Notes under the pieces: generated by a model
What the model saw: the letters and a program-made list of their open reading frames with translations, nothing else
What the model was told of the DNA's origin: nothing
The model's database searches: none
Source of the DNA: Mucilaginibacter aquaedulcis
GTDB taxonomy: Bacteria; Bacteroidota; Bacteroidia; Sphingobacteriales; Sphingobacteriaceae
Assembly (NCBI RefSeq): GCF_030409325.1
Contig: NZ_JAUFPR010000001.1
Coordinates: 806,001 to 870,000, forward strand
Reading direction: 5' to 3'
Length of the DNA: 64,000 bases
Translations under genes and position numbers: made by a program
Shown: positions 26,052 through 35,306 of the stretch, in pieces
How positions within the stretch are numbered: the stretch's first letter is position 1
How the letters are laid out: each line of letters opens with the position of its first letter

Positions 26052-26759
26052 ATGACCGGCGAAGAAAAAATAAGACAAGCGTTTGAAAACAAAAACTGGC
26101 AAGAGATCAAAGTAACCGACTCCTGGCAGATATTCAAGATAATGGCCGAATTTGTTGACGGTTTTGAGAAACTGGCAAAAATTGGCCCCTGCGTATCCAT
26201 ATTTGGATCGGCACGTACCCATAACGATAACAAATACTATCAACTGGCCGAAAATACAGCGCGTTTGCTTACCGAGCATGGCTATGGTGTAATATCGGGC
26301 GGAGGCCCCGGCATTATGGAAGCAGCTAATAAGGGTGCTTATGAGGCTGGCGGTAAATCGGTAGGTTTGAATATTGAGCTGCCTTTTGAGCAGTTCCATA
26401 ATAAATACATTGACAGGGATAAAATTATGGAGTTTGATTACTTCTTTATCCGCAAGGTGATGTTCATGAAATACTCGCAGGGTTTTATTATCCTGCCTGG
26501 TGGCTTTGGCACTATGGACGAATCATTTGAGGCTATTACCCTGATACAAACCGGTAAAATTGCCCGGTTCCCCATCATATTTGTTGGTGTAGAATACTGG
26601 AAGGGTCTGTTTAGCTGGGTTGAAGAAAAAATGCTGTCCGAACAGCACAACATCAACCCTGATGACCTGAACCTTTACCGCGTGGTTGATACTGCAGAGG
26701 AAGCTGTAGAGCACATTACCCGTTTCTACAACAAGTATGTATTGAAACCGAATTTTTAA
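26052..26759 (+). CDS. LOG family / TIGR00730-type Rossmann-fold protein
   Basis: The 235 residues include CVSIFGSARTHNDNKYYQLAE, GYGVISGGGPGIMEAANKGA and the family motif PGGFGTMDESFEAITL (PGGxGTxxE). LOG proteins with this motif cleave cytokinin-type nucleotide 5'-monophosphates at the N-glycosidic bond. In bacteria they act as nucleotide 5'-monophosphate nucleosidases. The longer N terminus (about 45 residues) matches the larger bacterial subgroup. A terminator follows directly. Confidence 0.9.
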   Translation: MTGEEKIRQAFENKNWQEIKVTDSWQIFKIMAEFVDGFEKLAKIGPCVSIFGSARTHNDNKYYQLAENTARLLTEHGYGVISGGGPGIMEAANKGAYEAGGKSVGLNIELPFEQFHNKYIDRDKIMEFDYFFIRKVMFMKYSQGFIILPGGFGTMDESFEAITLIQTGKIARFPIIFVGVEYWKGLFSWVEEKMLSEQHNINPDDLNLYRVVDTAEEAVEHITRFYNKYVLKPNF

Positions 26760-26776
26760 TATTCCACTTTATAAAA

Positions 26777-26812
26777 TAAAAATGCCATCTCAATTTGAGG
26801 TGGCATTTTTGC
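26777..26812 (+). terminator. Intrinsic terminator after the LOG gene
   Basis: AAAATGCCATCTCAA pairs with TTGAGGTGGCATTTT (one G-U) around a very short loop and ends in TTTTT near 26810. Confidence 0.85.
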
Positions 26813-26942
26813 TTTCTGAAGGTTGGTGTTTAAGTGCAATCTACCTCAAGTAAAACATTTCAGGATTTCCGTGGTTTAAATCCAAAGTAACATTATCACA
26901 AATTAAGAATTTAAATAAATTGAAAATTAAATAGTTATCATC

Positions 26943-28286
26943 CTGAAAACGCATCATACCCCAAAACATAGCAAGTTCTTTTTATTAAAGGTTTTAGTAT
27001 TACCACTACTCATCAGCATTAATTATAATGCTTACAGTCAGGTAAAAACCCATGCGGATTCGGTAAAGGCCGATTCGCTCCGTATACGACAGGCACGGGC
27101 AGCTATTGCCAAAACCGACAACCTATCCAAACAATACGATGTTGGTAATTTGTACAATGATATTTTCCGCCCGCACAGAAAGCCTGATTCGGTTCAAAAA
27201 AAATCATCGGGAATTACAGTTATACCCAACGTTGCCTCTAACCCCAGTATCGGGTCGCAGATAGGTATCAAGGCCGTAGCCGGCAGAAAACTGGGTAACG
27301 ATCCTAATACCCTGCTGTCTGTAGCTGCAACATCAGCTTCCATTACTACCAAAGGCATCATTTATTTTTACGTTAACCATAACGTATATACTCCCGGTAA
27401 CAAATATAACTTTCAGGGTAACCTGGTGGTTGCCAAAACCGTTACACCCGATTATGGCTTAGGCATAGGCCGAGGATCTGATGAGAGTGTGGACGATCAT
27501 ATATTAACCAACCCAGAGCGTAAAGCCAGGGCGCTGCATTCGGTATATTTTAATTTAAGGGAAAAGGTATACAAACAGATAGACACCAATCTGTTCCTGG
27601 GAGCCGGTTTGTCATTTGACGTAAGGAAAAGCATTGAAGATAATAAATCTGTTGGCCCAACGCCATACAGCATTTATAACGACCGTCATGGCTTTAGCCA
27701 GGACAGCTACAGTGCCAATGGCTTTCTGTTTAACCTGCAATACACTACCCGTGATAATCAGAACCGCGCATACAAAGGTGTTTACATAGATGCCGGTATC
27801 AGGATTAACCAAAGTTGGATAGGCAGCAGTAAAAACTCCATGCAGTTCACTACCGATTTCAGGAAATACTTTAGCCTGTCTGAAGATCATCCCGAGCATG
27901 TTATAGCTTTCTGGAATTGGGGATCATATCTGCTAAGCGGCAATGTACCCTATCTCGAATTACCAGGAACTGCCAAGGATGGAAGTTTCCGTAGTGGACG
28001 TGGATATACTACAGGCTATTTCAAAGGCACGAAATATGATTATTCGGAGGTGGAGTACCGCTTTCCGATACTCCGCAACAAGTTTTTAAGTGGTGTTGCC
28101 TTTTTCAACCTGCAAACCTCCAATGATGAAAACGGAACCAATTTATTCCAGGTGTGGCAGCCGGGTGGTGGTGCCGGTTTGCGTGTACTGTTCAATAAAG
28201 CAACCCGCACCAACTTATGCCTTGATTATGCTTATGGCAAGTACGGAGCCAAAGGATTTTTCCTGGGCCTGAATGAAGCTTTTTAA
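26943..28286 (+). CDS. Omp85/BamA-type outer-membrane barrel protein without POTRA domains; no ATG/GTG/TTG at the signal peptide
   Basis: The coding frame opens after TAA 26928 and contains an evident signal peptide (FFLLKVLVLPLLISINYNAYSQ). There is no ATG, GTG or TTG before it. CTG 26943 is the only NTG, with ATC or ATA as alternatives. The first conventional start, TTG 27150, would remove the signal. From about residue 100 it is an outer-membrane barrel; RGYTTGYFKGTKYDYSEVEYRFPI resembles the BamA substrate-loop/strand motif. It ends in Phe, as outer-membrane proteins do. With no POTRA repeats it is more likely a porin or enzyme-like barrel than an assembly factor. Confidence 0.72.
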   Translation: MKTHHTPKHSKFFLLKVLVLPLLISINYNAYSQVKTHADSVKADSLRIRQARAAIAKTDNLSKQYDVGNLYNDIFRPHRKPDSVQKKSSGITVIPNVASNPSIGSQIGIKAVAGRKLGNDPNTLLSVAATSASITTKGIIYFYVNHNVYTPGNKYNFQGNLVVAKTVTPDYGLGIGRGSDESVDDHILTNPERKARALHSVYFNLREKVYKQIDTNLFLGAGLSFDVRKSIEDNKSVGPTPYSIYNDRHGFSQDSYSANGFLFNLQYTTRDNQNRAYKGVYIDAGIRINQSWIGSSKNSMQFTTDFRKYFSLSEDHPEHVIAFWNWGSYLLSGNVPYLELPGTAKDGSFRSGRGYTTGYFKGTKYDYSEVEYRFPILRNKFLSGVAFFNLQTSNDENGTNLFQVWQPGGGAGLRVLFNKATRTNLCLDYAYGKYGAKGFFLGLNEAF

Positions 28287-28309
28287 GGAATCGAAATTTA
28301 ACCTATCCA

Positions 28310-28342
28310 TTTTACCTGAAGCCAGATAAACTTCAGGTAAAA
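28310..28342. terminator. Bidirectional hairpin between convergent genes
   Basis: A perfect 12-bp stem TTTTACCTGAAG (28310-28321) pairs with 28331-28342. It serves the Omp85-like gene on the plus strand and the DUF4369/TlpA gene on the minus strand. Confidence 0.7.
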
Positions 28343-28369
28343 CGGTCGGGGTTTGCAATCAATAAGCCA

Positions 28370-29518
28370 TTATTGAAAGATTGTTTCTATTTTTTTCGTG
28401 ACAGCATTCTCATCGTTAGAGGCAATGATTACTTTTCCCTCTTTATCCAATAGTACAAAAAAAGGCATAAACCTAACTGCATATAATTGACCTACTTTTC
28501 CTCGTGAATTTATTGAGGAGTATTCATCAATAACTTGTGTCCAGGGCATTCTCTCCTGATCAAGCGCACCAATCCAATCCTTCCAATACCTATCATCAGA
28601 AATACTGACTATATTAAGCCCTTTCGGGTGATATTTCGCATACACCTTTTTCCAGTGCGGAATGCCATTTCTGCATGGCACACACCAACTTGCCCAAAAG
28701 TCAAGCATTGTAATGGATCCTCGGGTCGAAGAAAGCGTAAATTTGGTTTTGTCCCTTTTTTGCAATGTAAAATCAGAAGCCAGGTTATTAGCCTCTCTAT
28801 TTTTTAGCGTTGGTAATTTCTTCATCAATGCCTCATAATAAGGAGATGCTTTTGCCGCTCCTGAAAATTGATTGATCATTGTACGCAAATAAACTTCGGA
28901 CGTATTACCTGATAAATTACAATATTCATTAAATATATAAACTCCGGCAAGGGAGCTGGGATTTCGACCGATATAATCCTCGATCCATGCTTTTTCCTTC
29001 CCCATAATCAGCCCACGGAGGGAGTCTAACTCATTCTTGATAATGGAAACCGAATCTTTTTTTGCTGATTTCAACTTTTTAAGAAGAGAGTAGCAGTGAG
29101 TTAACCCTATTTCATTTTCATATTGAGTATAGGCATCAGCTAGTACAGAGCCTGTTTCTTTAATTTGCCAAAAAATAGGATAATCTTTCTTTTGAGAATA
29201 CTGATGCATGGCGTCTGCTGTATCTATATTGAATGTGATAAGGGTATCTTCTAAAAAACCCCTGAACGACCAGTTACCCGGCGAAATTAAAAACCCTCTT
29301 CTTCTGGGCGAACCTATTTTTCCCTTAAAAATAAATTTACCATTCGATATAATAGCACTGTCAATAACATCTCTGTTATCTGAAAGCATACGTACAATAC
29401 CAGAATCAATACCGGTTATTGTACCATTAATAACATAATTATCATTCTTGGTAGCTTGGGCATTGGCCTGAAAAATAAAAAACATGAATAAAAAACAGAG
29501 CGTTAAAAATTTTCTCAT
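28370..29518 (-). CDS. TlpA family thiol-disulfide protein with DUF4369 domain
   Basis: The 382-residue exported protein has a signal peptide (FLTLCFLFMFFIFQANAQ). A DUF4369 domain follows (about 28-120: YVINGTITGIDSGIVRML). After a helical linker there is a C-terminal thioredoxin fold with FWASWCVPCRNGIPHWKK; the CVPC pair is redox-active. The cis-Pro region is AVRFMPFFVLLDKEGK. Such proteins reduce or exchange disulfides in the periplasm and are very common in Bacteroidota. It is monocistronic and convergent with the Omp85-like gene. Confidence 0.9.
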   Translation of the reverse strand: MRKFLTLCFLFMFFIFQANAQATKNDNYVINGTITGIDSGIVRMLSDNRDVIDSAIISNGKFIFKGKIGSPRRRGFLISPGNWSFRGFLEDTLITFNIDTADAMHQYSQKKDYPIFWQIKETGSVLADAYTQYENEIGLTHCYSLLKKLKSAKKDSVSIIKNELDSLRGLIMGKEKAWIEDYIGRNPSSLAGVYIFNEYCNLSGNTSEVYLRTMINQFSGAAKASPYYEALMKKLPTLKNREANNLASDFTLQKRDKTKFTLSSTRGSITMLDFWASWCVPCRNGIPHWKKVYAKYHPKGLNIVSISDDRYWKDWIGALDQERMPWTQVIDEYSSINSRGKVGQLYAVRFMPFFVLLDKEGKVIIASNDENAVTKKIETIFQ

Positions 29519-29694
29519 GATAGGTATTGGCTATATATAATATTTATTATTAGTAATTGCTAATATATGTATACCAATATTATTCCGATCATAAATTAAT
29601 AAGTTATCAAAACAAATTTTACCGGCTGAACGAAACATTTAATACAACTTCATATCTTTAAAACTTTTACCTTGTTCAACGCTTTATCCTATTA

Positions 29695-30966
29695 ATGACC
29701 ACCCAACCTAAAAAAAAGCACTCAGCCGCGCTGGGGTTTATATTCATAACATTGTTTATCGACGTGTTGGGCCTGGGCATTATTATACCGGTAATGCCTA
29801 AACTGCTGGAAACCCTGGGCAATGTGGATGTTAGTACTGCCACCCAATACAATGGTTATTTAACTTTTACCTATGCCAGCATGCAGTTTATCTTTTCGCC
29901 GGTGTTGGGCAACCTGAGCGACAGGTATGGTCGCAGGCCGATATTACTTTCTTCATTACTGGGCTTTGGTATCGATTATCTTTTTATGGCTTTTGCCCCT
30001 ACCATAGGCTGGCTTTTTGTAGGGCGGGCCATTGCCGGTTTCACCGGGGCCAGTAACTCTACCGCTACCGCATATATTGCCGATGTAAGTACCGGTAAAA
30101 ACAGGGCGGCTAATTTCGGGCTGGTAGGTGCAGCTTCCGGCCTCGGATTTATATTAGGTATTGGAATGGGGGCCTACCTGGGCGATATCAATGTTAAGTT
30201 GCCTTTTATGGCTGCTGCAGGCTTCGCTTTGCTAAATGCGCTCTATGGCTACTTTGTACTGCCCGAATCATTACAACCCCGCAACCGCCGCCGGTTTGAG
30301 TGGAAAAAATCAAACCCCATAAGTTCGTTACGAAGCCTGGGCAGATACCCGGCACTTAAGGGGCTGATCGGCGCTTTCTCCCTGGTTTATATAGCCCAAA
30401 AATCAGTGGAATATGTGATGTCATTTTACCTGATAGAAAAATTTAACTGGACCCTCCGAAGCATCGGCGCGTTGGGTATTTTTATTGGAGTTGTGCTTGT
30501 AGCTATACAGGGAGGCCTCATCAGGTTAACCATACCTAAATTTGGGCAGGAAAAAAATATAACAGCGGGGCTGCTTTTTTACGCCTTGGGATTAACCCTC
30601 ATTGCCTTTGCAAGCCAGGGCTGGATGATGTATGTTTATATGATCCCCTACTGCCTCGGTGGTATCTCAGGACCGGCATTGCAGGGTCTCATAACAGGCA
30701 CAGTTTCCCCAAAAGAGCAGGGCGAATTACAGGGTTCATTAACCAGCTTAACCAGCATGGCGGTAATTATTGGGCCTTTATTGATGAGTTCGATATTTCA
30801 CTTATTTACACACCGCAATAGCAGCACCTATTTTCCAGGAGCACCTTATATTCTGGGAGCAGTATTAATGCTCATCAGTGCCTTTTTAGCTATTAGGAGT
30901 TTTAAGAAAGTGAAAGAAGCCGCTAACGCGGTAAGCCCGGTAGGTATTAATGATCAAGTCCGCTAA
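29695..30966 (+). CDS. MFS transporter, TetA/TCR-like
   Basis: The 423-residue transporter has 12 predicted helices. TM1 is FIFITLFIDVLGLGIIIPVMP and the A motif between TM2 and TM3 is GNLSDRYGRRPILLSSLLG. The antiporter-type segment is VGAASGLGFILGIGMGAYLG. This matches the DHA1 drug:H+ antiporters that include TetA. No resistance genes or TetR-type repressor are nearby, so it may export a metabolite rather than a drug. Its 3' end overlaps the convergent DUF502 gene by 20 nt. Confidence 0.9.
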   Translation: MTTQPKKKHSAALGFIFITLFIDVLGLGIIIPVMPKLLETLGNVDVSTATQYNGYLTFTYASMQFIFSPVLGNLSDRYGRRPILLSSLLGFGIDYLFMAFAPTIGWLFVGRAIAGFTGASNSTATAYIADVSTGKNRAANFGLVGAASGLGFILGIGMGAYLGDINVKLPFMAAAGFALLNALYGYFVLPESLQPRNRRRFEWKKSNPISSLRSLGRYPALKGLIGAFSLVYIAQKSVEYVMSFYLIEKFNWTLRSIGALGIFIGVVLVAIQGGLIRLTIPKFGQEKNITAGLLFYALGLTLIAFASQGWMMYVYMIPYCLGGISGPALQGLITGTVSPKEQGELQGSLTSLTSMAVIIGPLLMSSIFHLFTHRNSSTYFPGAPYILGAVLMLISAFLAIRSFKKVKEAANAVSPVGINDQVR

Positions 30967-31543
30967 CACCGCCTGATATTACAAACTTCATCATATCAGC
31001 AGCACTTTTTTCAATATGCTTTACTTTGCTTGCTGATATAATAACCACCTGCCCCGCAAAGGAGTATGAATACGGAAAATATACGGCAACATCGCCGGGC
31101 AGGTTAAGGGCACTGAGATCTTTTTGAACTATAAACCCAATCTTTTTTAAGCCAAACTCATTAACCTCTACCAAAACGGGTTCATTGAATTTCTTCTCCT
31201 CCCCTACAAAAGCTTCGGTGAGGTCTTTGATGGATGAATACAGGAACTTGATAAGTGGAAGCCGATCGAGCCAGCGGTTAAACCAGCGTTTAATAGGGTC
31301 GGTAACTACATTGGTAATCAGTATACCTGCTATCATAATTACCACAACCACATTTAAAATACCCAAGCCGGGGATATAAATTGGCTTTCCGGCCTTATCA
31401 ACCCATAGGTCGGCACTTAAATTAAGCGCCTTATCAATGGTTGATACTGCCCAGTAAACTATAAAAAATGCGGCCCCAATAGGTACAACCACAATAAGCC
31501 CTTTTACAAAATATCTTAATAAGGCGCCCGCAATCCTGTTCAT
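30947..31543 (-). CDS. DUF502 family membrane protein
   Basis: I start at ATG 31543 (MNRIAGALLRYFVKGL, 198 residues). A longer frame to 31591 lacks conservation. Two transmembrane helices (VKGLIVVVPIGAAFFIVYW and GLGILNVVVVIMIAGILITNVV) are followed by the family motif RLPLIKFLYSSIKDLTEAF and a soluble beta-rich tail (VYFPYSYSFAGQVVIIS). The function of DUF502 proteins is not established. The gene ends inside the MFS gene on the opposite strand. Confidence 0.88.
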   Translation of the reverse strand: MNRIAGALLRYFVKGLIVVVPIGAAFFIVYWAVSTIDKALNLSADLWVDKAGKPIYIPGLGILNVVVVIMIAGILITNVVTDPIKRWFNRWLDRLPLIKFLYSSIKDLTEAFVGEEKKFNEPVLVEVNEFGLKKIGFIVQKDLSALNLPGDVAVYFPYSYSFAGQVVIISASKVKHIEKSAADMMKFVISGGVSGLDH

Positions 31544-32035
31544 AGATGCAAATTTAGTATCAAGTAACGTATTTTTTAACATCAGCATCAAAAATCTTGA
31601 TACTCAATAGTAGTAATGATAGACACACGTTAAAAGGTTTTTTGTCGCTCCTGTATAAAAGAAAAAAGCGTTAGCTCTCACCCTAACGCTTTTATTAACT
31701 TATTTAAAATGCAAACTCCGTACGTCCTTATACGCAAGATATATATTTAAGTTGCTTATTTTAATCCATTTATCAATATTTTATGATAAAATCTTAAAAA
31801 CCGACAGAAACCCGGTCCAGCTTAAATATATTATCATTTATATGGTATAAAATCAAAAAAACTCATTGGTATAAATAGCCTGTTAAATAAGAAACCCCGG
31901 TATAAAACCGAGGCTAAACTACGTTGACAGTCATCCCTAACCGCACTTCAACGCTGCAGTACAAAAATATTGTTTAAGTATTTAATAGTAAAATAACTAT
32001 ACGGTTAATAATTATATTTATTAATAACTTTAATT
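31544..32035. other. Gene-poor AT-rich region with two orphan hairpins
   Basis: No protein gene is supported across these 490 nt. AAAAGCGTTAG (31664-31674) pairs with 31683-31693, a bidirectional terminator-like hairpin with T on one side and A on the other. A weaker hairpin at 31902-31920 (CCCCGGT/ACCGAGG) acts in the minus direction. It is preceded on the minus strand by TATTTTTG (a TAnnTTTG box near 31963-31970) and a six-codon frame MTVNVV. A short minus-strand transcript of about 60-80 nt is possible. Confidence 0.4.
31664..31693. terminator. Orphan bidirectional terminator-like hairpin
   Basis: An 11-bp perfect stem with an 8-nt loop is flanked by A6 on one side and TTTT on the other. 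No gene ends within 120 nt on either strand, so it may end a small RNA. Confidence 0.6.
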
Positions 32036-32743
32036 ATGCAACCTAAACCTGTATTTATAGCCCTTTTAATATTATTATCTGCTGCCTGCAATAAAGAAAA
32101 ACCAGATTTGCCCAAAGCAAATATTCAAACCACTTTATTACCTGGTAAAACAAATGTAATTCCCGCCCAATCCAAATATAAAAACGTTCTGATTTTAGGC
32201 AACAGCATTACTTATTCCCCTATCAATGAAAGTATAGGCTGGAATAAGGCTTGCGGTATGGCTGCAACTTCGCCAGATTTAGATTATGTACATTTATTAT
32301 GCGTACATTTTAAATTCGCAAAATTAACAGCCGTTAATATCTCACGGTTTGAAAGAGAGTATCAGACCTACGAACCTGATCAATATTTAAAGGAATATAG
32401 AGACCTAAAACCTGATTTAATAATCATGCGGATTGGTGAAAACTTACCCATGATAGATTCGGCTTTATTTAGACAGAAATATAAATGTCTCTTAAATTAT
32501 TTAAGATCAAACAATCCGGATGTTAAGGTAATAGCAGGTTTGTCATTTTGGCCTGACAGAGATGATGCAGATAATATCATTAAACAATATTCACCATATG
32601 TAACATTAAATGTGCTTTCTGGTGATATTAGCAATTATGCATTTGGTTTGTATACTGATGGTGGCGTACAACAACACCCGAGCGATAAAGGCATGAAAGG
32701 CATAGCCGACCTTTTATGGGATGGCATAACCAAATTAAAATAA
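32036..32743 (+). CDS. SGNH/GDSL-like hydrolase, lipoprotein
   Basis: The 235 residues begin with a lipoprotein signal (MQPKPVFIALLILLSAAC, Cys18). The SGNH blocks are recognisable: VLILGNSITY (block I; Asn replaces the Asp of GDS), LIIMRIGENLPM (block III Asn) and VQQHPSDKGMKGIADLLW (block V, Asp-less HP form with His). The catalytic Ser is in GNSIT. It is likely an esterase or acetylhydrolase on the cell surface or in the periplasm. AT content is higher than in neighbouring genes, which may mark a more recent arrival. Confidence 0.75.
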   Translation: MQPKPVFIALLILLSAACNKEKPDLPKANIQTTLLPGKTNVIPAQSKYKNVLILGNSITYSPINESIGWNKACGMAATSPDLDYVHLLCVHFKFAKLTAVNISRFEREYQTYEPDQYLKEYRDLKPDLIIMRIGENLPMIDSALFRQKYKCLLNYLRSNNPDVKVIAGLSFWPDRDDADNIIKQYSPYVTLNVLSGDISNYAFGLYTDGGVQQHPSDKGMKGIADLLWDGITKLK

Positions 32744-32784
32744 CTTTGATTAATTAGCTTATATCAGCTTCGGTTGTTTGGAGT

Positions 32785-35247
32785 TTATTCATAAAAGTAC
32801 ACCCTCTTTACCCGCTGCGATACATTAGTTAAAATTTCGTACGGAATGGTGCCTATTTGCCGGGCCAGCTCCTCAATACGGTATTGTTCATCAAAAACAA
32901 TCACTTCATCCCCCTCGCTTACATCAAGTCCGCTCACATCCAGCATACACATATCCATAGTAATATTCCCAACCGTTGGCACTAAGGTTCCCTTTATCAT
33001 CATTTTACCTACTCCGTTACCAAAAGCACGCAGGTAGCCATCAGCATAACCAATACGCACAGTGGCTATTTTACCATCTTTTGCAAGGCTGCCGCTGCGG
33101 CTGTAACTGATGGTTTCGCCCGCGCCAATCTTTTTAACCTGGGCCACACTTGTTTTTAGAGAAGCGATAGGCATCAGGGCACCATCTGAAGCAGGTACTG
33201 CCGAATCAACCCCATACAAACCAATACCCAACCTCACCATATCATAATGCGCCGATGGCCAGCGTGTTATGCCGGATGTATTACTCAGATGCTTGATCAC
33301 CTTGTAACCAAGTGTTTTTTCTATTTCCTTAAAGGCCTTTTCAAAACGCTTGATCTGCTTTTTGGTAAATTCATCGTGCTGGGCCGCCTCGCTTGCCACC
33401 AGGTGCGAAAATACCGACTGCACCCGGATATACCGGTTTTGTTCCAGCATATCGCAAAGGGTTTCAATATCCAGGTTCTCAAACCCAAGGCGGTGCATGC
33501 CCGTATCAATTTTCAGGTGCACAGGGTAGTTCTGTATAGCACGATCTTGCGTGTAGATCACAAAATCATCCAAAAGGCCGAAGCTGTATATTACTGGCTC
33601 AAGTTTATTTTCAACCAGTTTATCAAATGCCGAAGCCTCCGGATTAAGCACCATAATGGGCAGATTGATGCCTGCCTGGCGCAGGGCTACCCCCTCGTCA
33701 ATATAAGCCACGGCCAAATAATCAACCTTATTGTATTGCAGCATGTTGGCAACTTCAAAGGTGCCGCTGCCATACGAAAATGCTTTAACCATTGCCATCA
33801 CCTTTACACCCGGCTTTAATTTTGACCGGTAAAAATTCAGGTTGCTGAGCAGTGTATTCAGGTTAATTTCTAAAATGGTTTCATGAGCCTTTTGCGTGAG
33901 CGCGTTACTGATACGTTCAAACTCAAACCGCCTCGAACCTTTGATTAGGATGGTTTCTTCCTTAAAATTAAGCGCTTTTAATTGCTGTAGCAGCGCAGGC
34001 GTATCCTTAAAAAAGTACTGCTCCGGCAAATTAAAACAGGTTTGATTGCTAATAAGTGCCTCACCCACCCCGATAAACTTATCAATACTTTGTGTACCTA
34101 TCAGGTTGGCTACCTGGCAATACAACACATCAAGCTGCAGGCCCGATTGCAAAATATCTGACAAGATCAGCGTTTTTTTCTGATGCTGATTTTGCTGCCC
34201 CAGAAAGTTAAGCGCAATCTCCAATGATTGCAGATCGGAGTTGTATGAATCATCAATAACCGAGCAATTATTTATTCCGTTTTTAAGCTCCAGGCGCATG
34301 CTTACAGGTACCAGGCGTTCAATACGTTTATCGGCCTCGGCAGGGCTATAGCCCATAGCCAGCATGGTAGCCCAACAGGTAATGGCGTTTTCGATGGATG
34401 CCAGGTCGGAAAAAGGAATTAAACACTCTATCTCCTTTTTCTTGTAATAAGCCCTCAGATAGTATTTTTTAGAGATCACCGTTTCACTGAAAACATACAG
34501 GTCGGCAACCTTAAATTTTCGACTCCAGGTAAAGGTTTCCTTTACGGGGATGTCTTTTTGATAGTCAAGCAGCTGGTCGTAATTATATATCAGCAGCTTG
34601 CTGTTTTTAAACAGCTGTAATTTTTCAAGTACTTTTTGTTTCCTGCTATCAAACCCTTCATCGTGCGCGGGGCCAATATGAGTTAATATTCCTATTTCGG
34701 GTTTCACTATGGACTGCAATTTCTCCATTTCATTAATGGTAGATATACCTGCCTCAAAAATACCCAGATCGTTACGACTGTTTATTTGCCATACCGACAG
34801 CGGTACGCCAATTTGCGAATTATAGCTTTTAGGGTTGCGTACAATATTTTTATCTGCTGCAAGTAATTGATAAAGCCACTCTTTAACTATGGTTTTACCA
34901 TTACTACCCGTAATACCTATTACCTGTAGTTTAAACTGACTGCGATGGTAAGCAGCCAGGGTTTGCAAAGCAACCAAAGGATCATTAACCAGTAAAAAAT
35001 TGGCGCCAGGCATGTTAAACTCGGGGCCATGTTTCACCACAAAATTACGCACGCCGGCAGCATAGGCTTCGGCAATAAACTCATGCCCGTTACGCCTGGC
35101 ACTCAAAGCAAAAAACAGTCCTTCTGCAGCGTTATTGATTCGGCGACTGTCTGTTAGCAGCGTGCTTATGTTGCTTTCTTTTACGATATTGCCTTCTGCA
35201 CTGATGATTTCCTTTACCTCGGTTATGGCGTATTGATTGCTATGCAT
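32785..35247 (-). CDS. murF-alr: Bifunctional UDP-MurNAc-tripeptide:D-Ala-D-Ala ligase / alanine racemase (MurF-Alr fusion)
   Basis: The 820 residues are two enzymes. Residues 1 to about 450 are MurF, with the P-loop VIGITGSNGKTIVKEWL and VFEAGIST-like ligase motifs (GIFEAGISTINEME). Residues about 453-820 are alanine racemase, with the PLP lysine in VMAMVKAFSYGSG (about 486). HLKIDTGMHRLGF, MVRLGIGLYGVD and the catalytic-Tyr region ETISYSRSG follow. The fusion makes D-alanine and joins D-Ala-D-Ala to the muropeptide precursor. This fusion is known in Bacteroidota. Both halves keep their catalytic residues. Confidence 0.95.
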   Translation of the reverse strand: MHSNQYAITEVKEIISAEGNIVKESNISTLLTDSRRINNAAEGLFFALSARRNGHEFIAEAYAAGVRNFVVKHGPEFNMPGANFLLVNDPLVALQTLAAYHRSQFKLQVIGITGSNGKTIVKEWLYQLLAADKNIVRNPKSYNSQIGVPLSVWQINSRNDLGIFEAGISTINEMEKLQSIVKPEIGILTHIGPAHDEGFDSRKQKVLEKLQLFKNSKLLIYNYDQLLDYQKDIPVKETFTWSRKFKVADLYVFSETVISKKYYLRAYYKKKEIECLIPFSDLASIENAITCWATMLAMGYSPAEADKRIERLVPVSMRLELKNGINNCSVIDDSYNSDLQSLEIALNFLGQQNQHQKKTLILSDILQSGLQLDVLYCQVANLIGTQSIDKFIGVGEALISNQTCFNLPEQYFFKDTPALLQQLKALNFKEETILIKGSRRFEFERISNALTQKAHETILEINLNTLLSNLNFYRSKLKPGVKVMAMVKAFSYGSGTFEVANMLQYNKVDYLAVAYIDEGVALRQAGINLPIMVLNPEASAFDKLVENKLEPVIYSFGLLDDFVIYTQDRAIQNYPVHLKIDTGMHRLGFENLDIETLCDMLEQNRYIRVQSVFSHLVASEAAQHDEFTKKQIKRFEKAFKEIEKTLGYKVIKHLSNTSGITRWPSAHYDMVRLGIGLYGVDSAVPASDGALMPIASLKTSVAQVKKIGAGETISYSRSGSLAKDGKIATVRIGYADGYLRAFGNGVGKMMIKGTLVPTVGNITMDMCMLDVSGLDVSEGDEVIVFDEQYRIEELARQIGTIPYEILTNVSQRVKRVYFYE

Positions 35248-35306
35248 GCTACGAATTTGCTTATATTATCTAACAATAGAAGAATTTTTAACGAATTTTG
35301 ACATTG

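Noticed and set aside
31902..31991. Second amino-acid attenuator (MTVNVV leader)
   Set aside because: No biosynthetic gene follows on that strand and the peptide has no codon run, so only a possible small RNA is proposed.
33247..33819. 190-codon plus-strand frame
   Set aside because: Antisense to the alanine racemase half of murF-alr, which explains the long open frame.
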